A stretch of 64,000 nt of DNA, taken from Pseudanabaena yagii GIHE-NHR1 (lineage in GTDB: Bacteria; Cyanobacteriota; Cyanobacteriia; Pseudanabaenales; Pseudanabaenaceae). Position 1 is the first letter of the stretch, and each line of letters opens with the position of its first letter. This document shows positions 25,899 to 33,083 of the stretch, piece after piece. The translations under genes and the position numbers were made by a program. The stretch is taken from the NCBI RefSeq assembly GCF_012863495.1, contig NZ_JAAVJL010000001.1, positions 1,612,001 through 1,676,000 of the forward strand, written 5' to 3'. The notes below the pieces were generated by a model. It was not told the DNA's origin, searched no databases, and worked only from the letters and a program-made list of their open reading frames with translations.

Positions 25899-26106
25899 AA
25901 TATATGTTCATCGACTCGTAATCTAATGCTGCTATATAGTCTGTAGTAAGTGTTATGTGAACTATATAATCTGGTATTCCATAATATTTTGATAGCGATC
26001 GCACCTGTGACTTCATTGATCGCCGAGCCATTTCTAATGTTACTTTTGGCTCTATTTCTATTTCTATCTCTGATTCTGGAAATATCGCTAATTGACAGTA
26101 TTTCAT
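25861..26106 (-). pseudogene. Truncated duplicate of a small phage protein
   Basis: The 81-residue frame begins MKYCQLAIFPESEIEIEIEP, identical to the start of the adjacent upstream frame at 26116-26379, and then diverges. Its last residues run into the third copy of the 245-bp repeat, so the original C-terminus was probably replaced when the repeat array formed. It lies in the same direction as, and downstream of, the XRE repressor. Confidence 0.5.
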
Positions 26107-26115
26107 TTAGTGTAA

Positions 26116-26379
26116 CTAGTCTCCAATAAGACAGCAAAGGTAACCTTGTTCAGTTTTTATGCCCCAAGTAGAGCTATCTATCCAAATTCTACGATGTGGG
26201 TTGGAGCTAGTATGCATAGATATTGCTTCTAATTCTGATAATGCTAGCGTCCAGTGAACGGACATAGAACCATTAACAATAACTGGGAAATAAAATCGTT
26301 CAGAATTTACTTTGACTTCTGGCTCTATTTCTATTTCTATCTCTGATTCTGGAAATATCGCTAATTGACAGTATTTCAT
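26116..26379 (-). CDS. Small protein following the XRE repressor
   Basis: An 87-residue frame starting 6 bp after the repressor stop. The acidic N-terminal stretch (SESEIEIEIEPE-like) is shared with the next frame, while the remainder (FYFPVIVNGSMSVHWTLALSE, then SSNPHRRIWIDSSTWGI) is its own. No family was recognised. Its operon-like placement behind a repressor suggests a regulatory or immunity accessory role, by inference only. Confidence 0.5.
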   Translation of the reverse strand: MKYCQLAIFPESEIEIEIEPEVKVNSERFYFPVIVNGSMSVHWTLALSELEAISMHTSSNPHRRIWIDSSTWGIKTEQGYLCCLIGD

Positions 26380-26385
26380 TTGCTT

Positions 26386-26634
26386 TCAGTCACCTTGCTG
26401 TGATTGGTCTATAGGTTGAGGGGCAAAACTATCTGGAAGATGATCAAGACTAGTACCAAGTAAAGAAGCAAGTTTACGCCACTCGCGAAGAGTCAACTTT
26501 GGATCAACCTTGCCAGTAAACCAAGAATTAACAGACTGACGACTGTAACCCAAAGAGTCAGCTATTTGAGCCTGAGTAACACCATTTCTAGCCATAAGTT
26601 CAGCATAAGGAGAAATTTTTTTAACTAAGTCCAT
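26386..26634 (-). CDS. XRE-family HTH repressor
   Basis: An 82-residue DNA-binding protein with one Cro/C1-type helix-turn-helix: ELMARNGVTQAQIADSLGYS then RQSVNSWFTGK (about residues 12-45). The C-terminal tail is short and Gln/Asp-rich, with no peptidase or dimerisation domain. It faces a consensus promoter overlapping a palindromic operator immediately upstream, the usual layout of a phage lysogeny or copy-control repressor. Two short genes follow in the same direction. Confidence 0.8.
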   Translation of the reverse strand: MDLVKKISPYAELMARNGVTQAQIADSLGYSRQSVNSWFTGKVDPKLTLREWRKLASLLGTSLDHLPDSFAPQPIDQSQQGD

Positions 26635-26662
26635 ATTAAACCTAAATTTACATTTTGTCTAT

Positions 26663-26696
26663 CTAGCTTGACATTTATTCAAGCTAGCTTTAATCT
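26663..26696 (+). promoter_or_regulatory. Consensus sigma-70 promoter overlapping an operator palindrome
   Basis: TTGACA (26668-26673) and TAATCT (26691-26696) are separated by exactly 17 bp. The perfect inverted repeat CTAGCTTGA/TCAAGCTAG (26663-26671, 26679-26687; 7-bp spacer) covers the -35 box and most of the spacer. It drives rightward transcription towards the recombinase and is well placed for control by the divergent XRE repressor. Confidence 0.75.
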
Positions 26697-26714
26697 GAGA
26701 AAACAAACAAAAAG

Positions 26715-26850
26715 CAGCGGTTAACCATATTTAGTTAAACGCCGCCCCAGTTGTATTAAGCCAATTGTCGCATATACATCACCACAGGCTAGAGACTCCC
26801 TACACCGTAGGTAGCTGTTGATTCTGAGACATTGGCTTCTAACTAAAAAT
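26715..26850 (+). ncRNA. Structured leader downstream of the operator promoter
   Basis: About 135 nt without a gene contain several pairings: GCGGTTAAC with GTTAAACGCCGC (about 26718-26745), AAGCCAAT with ATTGGCTT (about 26759-26840) enclosing the rest, and a small CTACACCGTAG hairpin (about 26799-26809). It could be a structured 5' leader or a separate small RNA. No known riboswitch was recognised. Confidence 0.4.
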
Positions 26851-26860
26851 TGAGGTAGTT

Positions 26861-27049
26861 ATGACAAAACCGATCAGCTATTACTACAGTTCTCGCATCA
26901 AGCCTATGCCTGAAGATGTCGAAAATTGGCTCGAAAATCTTCCCGCTATTCACAAAGTGAAGATTGCCAAGGCTTTACTTAGCCAGATTGATGACTCTTT
27001 CAGCGCACCATCCAAACCAGTAGCAGGAATTATTTACGAGGTGAATTAA
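26861..27049 (+). CDS. Small phage protein, unassigned
   Basis: A 62-residue soluble protein (KPISYYYSSRIKPMPEDVEN then a helical middle). The ATG follows GAGGTAGTT by a few bases. The next small gene begins 2 bp after its stop, so both belong to the rightward transcript from the operator promoter. No family was recognised. An early regulatory or anti-host function would fit the position but is not supported by sequence. Confidence 0.6.
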   Translation: MTKPISYYYSSRIKPMPEDVENWLENLPAIHKVKIAKALLSQIDDSFSAPSKPVAGIIYEVN

Positions 27050-27051
27050 TC

Positions 27052-27228
27052 ATGGCTGAGTTCCTAATCAATGAACGGTCTAGAGCTTTACTACATCTTA
27101 TTGATGCCTTCAAGTTGTCTGAGTCTGAACTTAGAGATGTTTGGGATGGTATCTTCAATCGAATCTCTGAAATTGCAGAGATTGTAAGGGATGAGGAAAA
27201 AGGAAAATTTCCTAGCAAAAAACACTAA
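27052..27228 (+). CDS. 58-residue helical protein, unassigned
   Basis: ATG 27052, two bases after the preceding stop, with GAGGTG about 10 bp upstream. The sequence is largely helical and acidic (LSESELRDVWDGIFNRISEI) with a basic tail (KFPSKKH). Its tight linkage to the neighbours in the rightward unit supports a real gene. No function can be assigned. Confidence 0.6.
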   Translation: MAEFLINERSRALLHLIDAFKLSESELRDVWDGIFNRISEIAEIVRDEEKGKFPSKKH

Positions 27229-27248
27229 CTAGTGAAGTAGTTGAAGAG

Positions 27249-27551
27249 ATGATAGAGGATTATCCTGATTATCCAAACAGTGTATTTAAACCTATTGGTT
27301 TTGATGACCCAATGATGTATGCATGTGATATGTGTCAAGGAAGTGGATACATTGAGTCAACTGATGATACAGAAGACTGGGAATGCCCTAAATGTGGTGG
27401 AAGCGGTGTACTGAGTGAAGACTATGTAGTAAGCCAAGAGTTAGCAGATGATGAGAATGATGTAGAAGAGCTAGTTGATAGTGATGAGTTTGAAGAGTTA
27501 ATGGAAGGGTATATAGCAGAGGTAGAAGAAAAAGGCGGTATACCTTTCTAA
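27249..27551 (+). CDS. Small zinc-finger protein with two CXXCXGXG motifs
   Basis: A 100-residue acidic protein. CDMCQGSG and CPKCGGSG are paired DnaJ-type zinc-binding half-sites (about residues 28-55). A very acidic C-terminal half follows, rich in Glu and Asp (DDENDVEELVDSDEFEEL). It lacks a J domain, so it is not a chaperone homolog in the strict sense. DnaJ-like fingers are often used for nucleic acid or protein binding. It is the last protein gene before the RNA-like region and recombinase. Confidence 0.7.
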   Translation: MIEDYPDYPNSVFKPIGFDDPMMYACDMCQGSGYIESTDDTEDWECPKCGGSGVLSEDYVVSQELADDENDVEELVDSDEFEELMEGYIAEVEEKGGIPF

Positions 27552-27800
27552 ATGACTAATCAGCACCTGTCTAGTTCTGAACTAGGCAGTATGCTGATGT
27601 GTCCAAAGCATCAGCAGGTAAATGAGGGTCTAGAGAGGGAAACAAGCTGTAGAGCTTAAGAGCGTTCAAAGACCCCGTTAGCCTTATTTCGGTTTAGATT
27701 GAGTGAATCGAACCCCGATATAGTGAGGGTTCTAGGGTGATTCTTAAACCTGCCCGTAAGGGATTGGAATTTAAACACTTAGCCACAATGGAATATCTTT
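27552..27800 (+). ncRNA. Highly structured noncoding region upstream of the recombinase, candidate bridge-type RNA
   Basis: No gene, but dense nested pairings on the coding strand. CTAGTT/AACTAG lies inside CAGCA/TGCTG (27561-27596), with an alternative GCTGATG/CATCAGC. GGGTC/GACCC (27626-27675) encloses AAGCT/AGCTT. A long compound stem runs 27691-27750: GGTTTA/TAAACC, then GAATC/GATTC, then GAACCC/GGGTTC around an 11-nt loop. IS110-family elements such as IS621 encode a bridge RNA in the noncoding end next to the recombinase gene (established), and location and size fit. The internal loops that would carry target and donor guides are not resolved. Confidence 0.5.
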
Positions 27801-28808
27801 ATGCGTATTCTTGGGATTGATATCTGCAAGGGTAGCGTTGTCGCTTGCCTTCTTACAGAGCGTCCAAATGAACCTCGACAATTTTTATTTAAGACTGAGT
27901 TCTTTAATTGCAAAGCTGATGTTACTGGTCTAAAAACTTTATTAGACCTAAAGCCTGATATAGCAGTCATGGAACCCACTGGAGTTAATTACTCTAAGTT
28001 GTGGGGAACTCATCTAGTTAGAGCTGGATGTCGTGTAATGCTTGTTTCACATAACAAGTTAGCCAGACATCGGGAACATCTAGATATGCCTGATAAATCA
28101 GATGAATCTGATGCCTTTGCTCTTGCTTGCTATTGGTGGGACTATCACGATCAACCTCGTAGATTTCTACAAGACCGGGACCAAGTATCTGCAAAGATTA
28201 GAGAAAAGGTGCTGAGATTAGGACATCTTGCGAGAGTGCAAAGTCCAATCATTAACCGAATTCGTCAAGATCTTGCTTGGCAATTCCCAGAGGTTGCTAT
28301 GAGTCAAGGTGTAGTGATGTGGGAATGGTTAGCACTGGAAAAGGAAAGCAAGAGATACGACAGGATTTACAGCGAAACTGTAGGTCTAGGTATTGAAACC
28401 AGTACACACCGTCATGCTAAACGCCTGATTGATATTTGGGCTGAAGAGAGAGAAATTGAGGCGGAACTTGAAGAGTTAATGGCTGATTCTAGGTTTATTA
28501 AATATCGTCAGGTGTTTGATAAGTGGGGATTTGGTCGAAGGGTTCAAGCTATTCTTTTAAGTCAGATTTTCCCGATTGAAAGTTTCCTCGATGATGATGG
28601 TAAACCTATTATTCAATGGGGCAAGTCTCGCAGGAAAAAGGATAAACGTATTAAGCGTCATATCAGCTTGAGACGGTTTACTAAAGCTCTTGGTTGTGCT
28701 CCTACTGAAAGAAGCTCTGGTGACAAGGAGAGTAAAAAATTGTTGGCGGATCTGATGTATGCCGAGTTGCTCTATGGCAGTGGTTATTTACGAGGATTGA
28801 GCCGATAA
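27801..28808 (+). CDS. IS110/Piv-family DEDD recombinase
   Basis: A 335-residue protein with an N-terminal RuvC-like DEDD fold. The first Asp lies in ILGIDICKGSVV, the Glu in VMEPTGVNY (about residue 58), and the last two acids in KSDESDAFALA (about 102). The C-terminal domain is divergent but ends in GCAPTERSSGDK, matching the GLxPxxxSSG segment that holds the catalytic Ser of IS110 enzymes. Members transpose, or invert DNA as Piv does, and related enzymes mobilise filamentous prophages in Neisseria. Here it sits at the end of a filamentous phage module and is preceded by a structured noncoding region. Confidence 0.82.
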   Translation: MRILGIDICKGSVVACLLTERPNEPRQFLFKTEFFNCKADVTGLKTLLDLKPDIAVMEPTGVNYSKLWGTHLVRAGCRVMLVSHNKLARHREHLDMPDKSDESDAFALACYWWDYHDQPRRFLQDRDQVSAKIREKVLRLGHLARVQSPIINRIRQDLAWQFPEVAMSQGVVMWEWLALEKESKRYDRIYSETVGLGIETSTHRHAKRLIDIWAEEREIEAELEELMADSRFIKYRQVFDKWGFGRRVQAILLSQIFPIESFLDDDGKPIIQWGKSRRKKDKRIKRHISLRRFTKALGCAPTERSSGDKESKKLLADLMYAELLYGSGYLRGLSR

Positions 28809-28852
28809 AATACAGACCGAAAAATGATATCGGGGAAACAATAGGCAGAATC

Positions 28853-28960
28853 GTGGACGATATGAAACAAGGAGGTAGACCAATTAGACTTATAAGAATG
28901 ACTGCGATCGCTAAAGCTACTAAACTATTATTTAAAGACCTAGTAGATATACTGGAATAA
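28853..28960 (+). CDS. Short basic peptide after the recombinase
   Basis: From GTG 28853 (or ATG 28862) a frame of about 35 codons reads MKQGGRPIRLIRMTAIAKAT then a helical hydrophobic end DLVDILE. The same frame stays open upstream across the end of the recombinase gene without a start codon. It could be a small gene, the tail of a frameshifted product, or chance. Confidence 0.3.
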   Translation: MDDMKQGGRPIRLIRMTAIAKATKLLFKDLVDILE

Positions 28961-28961
28961 A

Positions 28962-29002
28962 TTAAGAGGTAATTTTCATATTGTTTGAGAATTACCTCTT
29001 AA
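28962..29002. terminator. Hairpin terminator at the right side of the island
   Basis: TTAAGAGGTAATT pairs exactly with AATTACCTCTTAA across a 15-nt loop. It separates the island's last frame from the convergent fabD. The right junction of the element should lie around here. Confidence 0.7.
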
Positions 29003-29077
29003 AAAATCTAGGTAATTTACTAGAGTGAACGCTCAGCATTCCCCCTCATCGTTTCAAGAGAGAGCTAAAGGGCGAAT

Positions 29078-29959
29078 CTAAATAGCGATCACCTGCTCTA
29101 GGGTGCTGACGTTGACGAGTGCCAAGCTAGGAGCAGTCCGTTTAACAAGTCCCGTTAAGACCTTGCCTGAGCCAACTTCGATCGCACGTTCATAACCTTG
29201 CTCAGCGAGATACAAGCAAATTTCGCGCCAACGGACGGGCGAGGTCATTTGTTGGGTAAGGCGATCACGCAATACCTGACCAGCAGTCGTGGCATCATTT
29301 GGCTCAACATTAGAAATAACATGGATTTCCGCATCATTAAAGATCGTCTGTTCGAGAACTTGGGCAAACTTTGCTGCGGCATCTGCCATGAGAGGAGAAT
29401 GGAATGCACCACTGACAGCAAGGGGAATGGCGCGTTTCGTTTTTACCTGTTCCACAATCGATTTGACCGCAGTTTCCGTTCCTGAGATGACAACCTGATC
29501 GGCGCTATTGTCATTGGCAAGAATTACATTTTCAGTTTGAGCGATCGCTGCTTCTAGTTGACTGCGATCGAACCCAATCAAAGCAGTCATCGCGCCGCCA
29601 CTCGCCTCAGACATCAATAGCGATCGTTGCTTCACCAATTCCAACCCTGTCGCAAAATCAAATACACCCGCAGCATAGAGCGCACTATACTCACCCAAGC
29701 TATGTCCAGTCACCGCATCGGGTTTTGCGCCCTTCGATTTCAGAACATCCGCGAGAATTGTAGAGATTACATACAAACTTGGTTGGGTAAATTGCGTTTT
29801 AGAAAGTTCTGCTGCGTCAGTTTGTGCCTTTTCTAAAATTGACCAACCCAAAATTTGCTCAGCCTTAGCAAACTTGTCTTTGCCCACTTCCGCAAGATCT
29901 AAACCCATGCCTACAGCCTGAGATCCTTGCCCAGGGAATATCCATACGTTTTTTGTCAT
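29078..29959 (-). CDS. fabD: Malonyl-CoA:ACP transacylase
   Basis: A cytoplasmic enzyme loading malonyl groups onto acyl carrier protein for fatty acid synthesis. The 293-residue chain has the N-terminal FPGQGSQAVGMG, nucleophile GHSLGEYS (Ser 87), the Arg-containing VKQRSLLM, and catalytic His in SGAFHSPLM (His 188). Full length and all motifs intact. Neighbouring fab genes are not in the window. A short tandem TTTTTTTAGTAA tract lies just upstream of the start. Confidence 0.95.
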   Translation of the reverse strand: MTKNVWIFPGQGSQAVGMGLDLAEVGKDKFAKAEQILGWSILEKAQTDAAELSKTQFTQPSLYVISTILADVLKSKGAKPDAVTGHSLGEYSALYAAGVFDFATGLELVKQRSLLMSEASGGAMTALIGFDRSQLEAAIAQTENVILANDNSADQVVISGTETAVKSIVEQVKTKRAIPLAVSGAFHSPLMADAAAKFAQVLEQTIFNDAEIHVISNVEPNDATTAGQVLRDRLTQQMTSPVRWREICLYLAEQGYERAIEVGSGKVLTGLVKRTAPSLALVNVSTLEQVIAI

Positions 29960-30072
29960 TTTTTAGTAATTTTTTTAGTAATTTTTTTAGTAGTGATCTG
30001 AGAACAAAAATTAGTGGCATAAAGTGCTACTAATTTTTCATAAAAAATAGGTTAGCTATTGATCTTCGCATA

Positions 30073-30163
30073 TATAGCAGTCCTAAATCATTTGTAGATT
30101 TTTGGATTTGTGGAAGAGCATCTCTTCAGGATGCGCTTCCACAAACCATTTAGGATTGCTATA
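30073..30163. repeat. Dispersed palindromic repeat with TATAGCA-type ends, copy A
   Basis: Ends TATAGCAGTCCTAAAT and the inverse of TATAGCAATCCTAAAT enclose a GTGGAAG-rich hairpin. Related copies lie at 54964-55057, 56567-56720 and 57811-57934. It is about 90 bp with no gene and resembles a MITE or REP-like family. Confidence 0.75.
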
Positions 30164-30179
30164 GATAATTCAAATAAGA

Positions 30180-30240
30180 ACTACAGCTTCGACTTCGCTC
30201 AGCTAGCTTACACCGATGGCTGTGCGGAGTCGAAGCCCCT
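30180..30240. repeat. Imperfect GCTTCGACTTCG inverted repeat
   Basis: AGCTTCGACTTCGCTCAGCTAGC is followed by GCGGAGTCGAAGCCC. It is a diverged form of the perfect inverted repeat at 54699-54742. Confidence 0.5.
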
Positions 30241-30296
30241 CTGCAAATTATTTAAAACAACTATATATAGCGAGGACATACAGCGCTTTGCACTCA

Positions 30297-30351
30297 AACC
30301 CCAAAATGAATAAAGGTGGCGCTAAGCGCCACCTTTATTCATTTTGGGGTT
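30297..30351. terminator. 27-bp stem palindrome between fabD region and REC-GGDEF gene end
   Basis: Exact 27-nt arms (beginning AACCCCAAAATG) around a single base, with apex GGTGGCGCT/AGCGCCACC. It abuts the stop of the minus-strand REC-GGDEF gene and probably terminates it. Confidence 0.8.
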
Positions 30352-31359
30352 CTAACCAATTTGATAGGTTTGATTGCGCCCTAATTCTTTAGCTCGATAC
30401 AGCGCATAGTCAGCCGAAGTGAGCAATACTGACGGTTGGGAATCGATTTTAGGAATTAAAGACGTTACCCCCATACTCAAGGTCACAAACTTACTAACAG
30501 CTGAATCTTCATGAGGAAGTTTCAAATCTAAGAGCTTTTGCCGAATCACTTCAGCAACTTGAATCGAACCCTCAATATCCGTATTTGGCAATACTAAAAC
30601 AAACTCTTCGCCACCATACCTTGCGGCAAGATCCGCAGGACGACGCACCGATTGCTTGATCAAAAGCGAAACTTTGCGTAAACAATCATCTCCTGCAATA
30701 TGCCCATAGGTATCGTTATAGTTTTTAAAAAAGTCAATATCACACATGATCAAAGACAAAGGCTGCCTCTCCCGCGCCAACCGTTGCCATTCTTGTTCAA
30801 GGTATTCATCAAAACAACGCCGATTAGCCAATTGGGTTAAGCCATCTAAGTTAACTAATCTCTCTAATTTGGCATTAGCCTCTTGGAGCAAGGTCTCAGC
30901 AATAATCCGACTATGAATTTCTTGCTTTAATCGTTCGTTCTGTTCCTGTAACTGTCTTTGTAATCTTCGTAATGTCAGTTGATTTTCGACTCTTGCCAGC
31001 ACTTCCGCAATTTGGAATGGCTTGGTGATGTAGTCTACCCCCCCAACCGCAAAAGCTTGTACCTTGTCTAAAACCTCATCCCGCGCACTAATGAAAATAA
31101 CGGGGATTTCACGGGTGCGATCGCTAGATTTCAAATTTTGGCAAACTTGAAATCCATTCATATTCGGCATATTGATATCCAACAGTACCAAATCAGGTAA
31201 CTGTTCATTAGCATTAGCCAATGCTGTTGCCCCATCGGTGACACCATGAGCCTCATAACCTTTACGAGACAGCATAGTTAACAATAGTTGTAGATTAGGC
31301 GGTGTATCATCTACAACTAAGATGTACTCTTTCTTTTGGATGGCTTCAAGCAGTTGCAT
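30352..31359 (-). CDS. Response regulator diguanylate cyclase (REC-GGDEF)
   Basis: About 335 residues from ATG 31359 (an in-frame TTG at 31416 is possible). The N-terminal receiver has YILVVDDTPPN, LVLLDINMPNMNG (phospho-acceptor) and YITKPF. A coiled-coil linker leads to a GGDEF domain with RYGGEEFVLVLP and an RxxD inhibitory site (RPAD) five residues upstream, so an active, product-inhibited cyclase is expected. It is a PleD-like output that raises c-di-GMP. A 10-bp inverted repeat (CAATGTATAG, 31414-31423, inverse at 31463-31472) lies upstream and may be a control site. Confidence 0.9.
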   Translation of the reverse strand: MQLLEAIQKKEYILVVDDTPPNLQLLLTMLSRKGYEAHGVTDGATALANANEQLPDLVLLDINMPNMNGFQVCQNLKSSDRTREIPVIFISARDEVLDKVQAFAVGGVDYITKPFQIAEVLARVENQLTLRRLQRQLQEQNERLKQEIHSRIIAETLLQEANAKLERLVNLDGLTQLANRRCFDEYLEQEWQRLARERQPLSLIMCDIDFFKNYNDTYGHIAGDDCLRKVSLLIKQSVRRPADLAARYGGEEFVLVLPNTDIEGSIQVAEVIRQKLLDLKLPHEDSAVSKFVTLSMGVTSLIPKIDSQPSVLLTSADYALYRAKELGRNQTYQIG

Positions 31360-31413
31360 TTTGCTATCATCAGGACATCTTGGACATTTGGATCGCAATA
31401 CTAAAAACTCTAT

Positions 31414-31720
31414 CAATGTATAGTTTTGTACAAGGCTTTTGAGAAGTTCGTCAATCTATACCCTATACATTGAAACATGCAGATAATTCAATTGCTTACT
31501 CATTAATTGCTCACTAGGTTGTTTATCTACTCTTGAACTGTCCCAATTGCTAAACTTTAAACTATTTCTACCTGAAAATTTGTACAAGTGAGAGATACAT
31601 TCATTACAATCTTACTTCACCATCGATTGCTATATCAGTTAAGATACACACTATAGAACGATTTTCATTTTGCTTACCACAAAATGAAAACTTAAATTTG
31701 TTTATTCCCCCTATTTTCTA
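31414..31720. other. Divergent intergenic region
   Basis: Between the REC-GGDEF gene and ccmO. Apart from the perfect inverted repeat CAATGTATAG/CTATACATTG (31414-31472) it is A/T-rich without a gene or clear promoter call. Confidence 0.4.
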
Positions 31721-32467
31721 ATGTCTAGTAGTGCATCTCAAAGAATCGATCTCTCAGGAAGCGCTTTGGGAATGGTCTCAACTATTAGTTTCCCTGCGAT
31801 TGTGGGCACTGCCGACATGATGCTCAAATCCGCAACGGTGCGATTAGTTGGTTACGAAAAAGTTGGCAATGGTTTTTGTACAGCGATTGTACGGGGACAG
31901 ATTACAGATGTACGTATGGCTGTGGAGGCAGGAGCCGAAACTGCGCGAGAATTTGGACAACTAGTTTCTACGATCGTCATTCCCCGTCCATACCCTAATT
32001 TAGAGGCGATTTTACCGATTAGTAATCGACTGAGCCAGTTGACCGATGGGCGTTATAGTCGGCTTAGTAATCAGGCGATTGGACTATTGGAAACACGCGG
32101 CTTTCCTGCGATGGTGGGAGCCGCCGATTTGATGCTGAAATCAGCAGATGTCCATCTTGCTGGCTATGAAACCATTGGAGCAGGACTATGTACAGCGATT
32201 ATTCGTGGCAATGTTGCGGATGTGGCGATCGCGATCGAAGCAGGTATGTATGAAGCTGAACGTATCGGTGAATTCCATACCCTGATGATTATTCCTCGTC
32301 CCCTTGATGATCTCGAAGAAACATTACCAACTTCCGAATATTGGATTGAAACCCCAGTGCCTGTAAATATTCCGATGATTGCTCTCCAAGAACAAGAAAG
32401 GGAATTAGTACAATTACCTAATTTAGAGATTGCCGAGGTTGAAACTATTTCCATAGGCGATCGCTAA
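31721..32467 (+). CDS. ccmO: Carboxysome shell protein CcmO, tandem BMC domain
   Basis: A 248-residue shell protein with two BMC domains in tandem (about 20-105 and 115-205). Each carries the AxxMLKSAxVxLxGYE and CTAIxRGxxxDVxxAxEAG pattern of the family. CcmO is required for beta-carboxysome assembly and forms trimers that mimic hexamers. The C-terminal 40 residues form an acidic tail (QEQERELVQLPNLEIAEVE). Its location upstream of ccmK on the same strand, with a 616-bp gap, differs from strains in which ccmO closes the operon or lies elsewhere. Confidence 0.93.
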   Translation: MSSSASQRIDLSGSALGMVSTISFPAIVGTADMMLKSATVRLVGYEKVGNGFCTAIVRGQITDVRMAVEAGAETAREFGQLVSTIVIPRPYPNLEAILPISNRLSQLTDGRYSRLSNQAIGLLETRGFPAMVGAADLMLKSADVHLAGYETIGAGLCTAIIRGNVADVAIAIEAGMYEAERIGEFHTLMIIPRPLDDLEETLPTSEYWIETPVPVNIPMIALQEQERELVQLPNLEIAEVETISIGDR

Positions 32468-32485
32468 AGCTTCTTCAATTTAAGT

Positions 32486-32546
32486 ATAAGAGACCAAAAT
32501 TTTCGTGGCTCAGCGAAGCTGAGCCACGAAAATTTTGGTCTCTTAT
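32486..32546. terminator. 29-bp stem palindrome after ccmO
   Basis: Exact 29-nt arms around GAA (apex GGCTCAGC-GAA-GCTGAGCC). It starts 19 bp after the ccmO stop and probably separates ccmO from the ccmK operon. Confidence 0.85.
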
Positions 32547-33083
32547 TTTACTAACCGACCCTAATTAATTCCCAAGAGATATTCAAAATGCAAACATCAC
32601 GTTTAATCATGCAAATAAGCCAGCTTTATATGCACTATTTAGATTTATCATGACGGCTTATATTGTCAAATGTACCGCCACTAGTTATCGTAGATATAAA
32701 GATAGAGTTGAATATATTTATCATATTCATTTTCTTTGATTATTCAGATTTAGAATGGCTATGTCTGTAGTAATAAATACCTATCAATATATTTTTTATA
32801 GATTTTTTTATAATTTTTATAAATTTATCGATAGGGAATTACCATAACAGGTCAAAAAATATCTGTAAATTAGCTGCGAAAAGCTAGCTGCATTAAGTCA
32901 GCTACAAAAGTGCGCCTAACGTCATCTCATTTTTATTTTGTTTTAAAAATTTGAAATTTGATGTTTTAAGCGAACCGATCGTAGCTAAGATCAATAGTTG
33001 CGCTCGTGCATCTACATATGATTGATAGATAAAACGCGAGAACTTCAGTTTTTTAGAGAGTCGTAAGGACACTGGCTTAAATT
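32547..33083. other. A/T-rich region upstream of ccmK
   Basis: About 540 bp with no gene. A strongly A/T-rich segment (about 32790-32830, runs of T and A) could hold upstream promoter elements for the carboxysome operon. No specific operator was identified. Confidence 0.4.

Larger units (their letters stand above)
18894..28960. mobile_element. Putative integrated filamentous (inovirus-type) phage with IS110/Piv-type recombinase
   Basis: Minus-strand genes from 24565 to 18894 follow the Ff-phage order replication (II), ssDNA binding (V), tiny coat proteins (VII/IX), major coat (VIII), adsorption (III), minor coat (VI), assembly ATPase (I). The remaining part holds a hairpin-rich noncoding region, an XRE repressor with a divergent promoter, small accessory genes and a DEDD recombinase. 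IS110/Piv-type recombinases are known to mobilise Neisseria filamentous prophages (established knowledge, recalled). Codon use is more A/T-rich than in the flanking genes. Exact borders are not resolved: no clear terminal direct repeats were found. The DUF192 gene could instead be a host gene next to the left end. Confidence 0.75.

Noticed and set aside
25488-25921. Plus-strand frames of 61-62 residues repeated in the 245-bp array
   Set aside because: Out of frame with the 77-residue candidate and lacking ribosome-binding sites.
27758-27775. GTAAGGGATTGGAATTTAAAC resembling a cyanobacterial CRISPR repeat end
   Set aside because: Only one copy and no cas genes. Treated as part of the structured region before the recombinase.
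18781-29010. Terminal direct repeats (att sites) of the island
   Set aside because: I compared both borders by eye and found no convincing direct repeat. IS110-type recombination may leave only a very short core.
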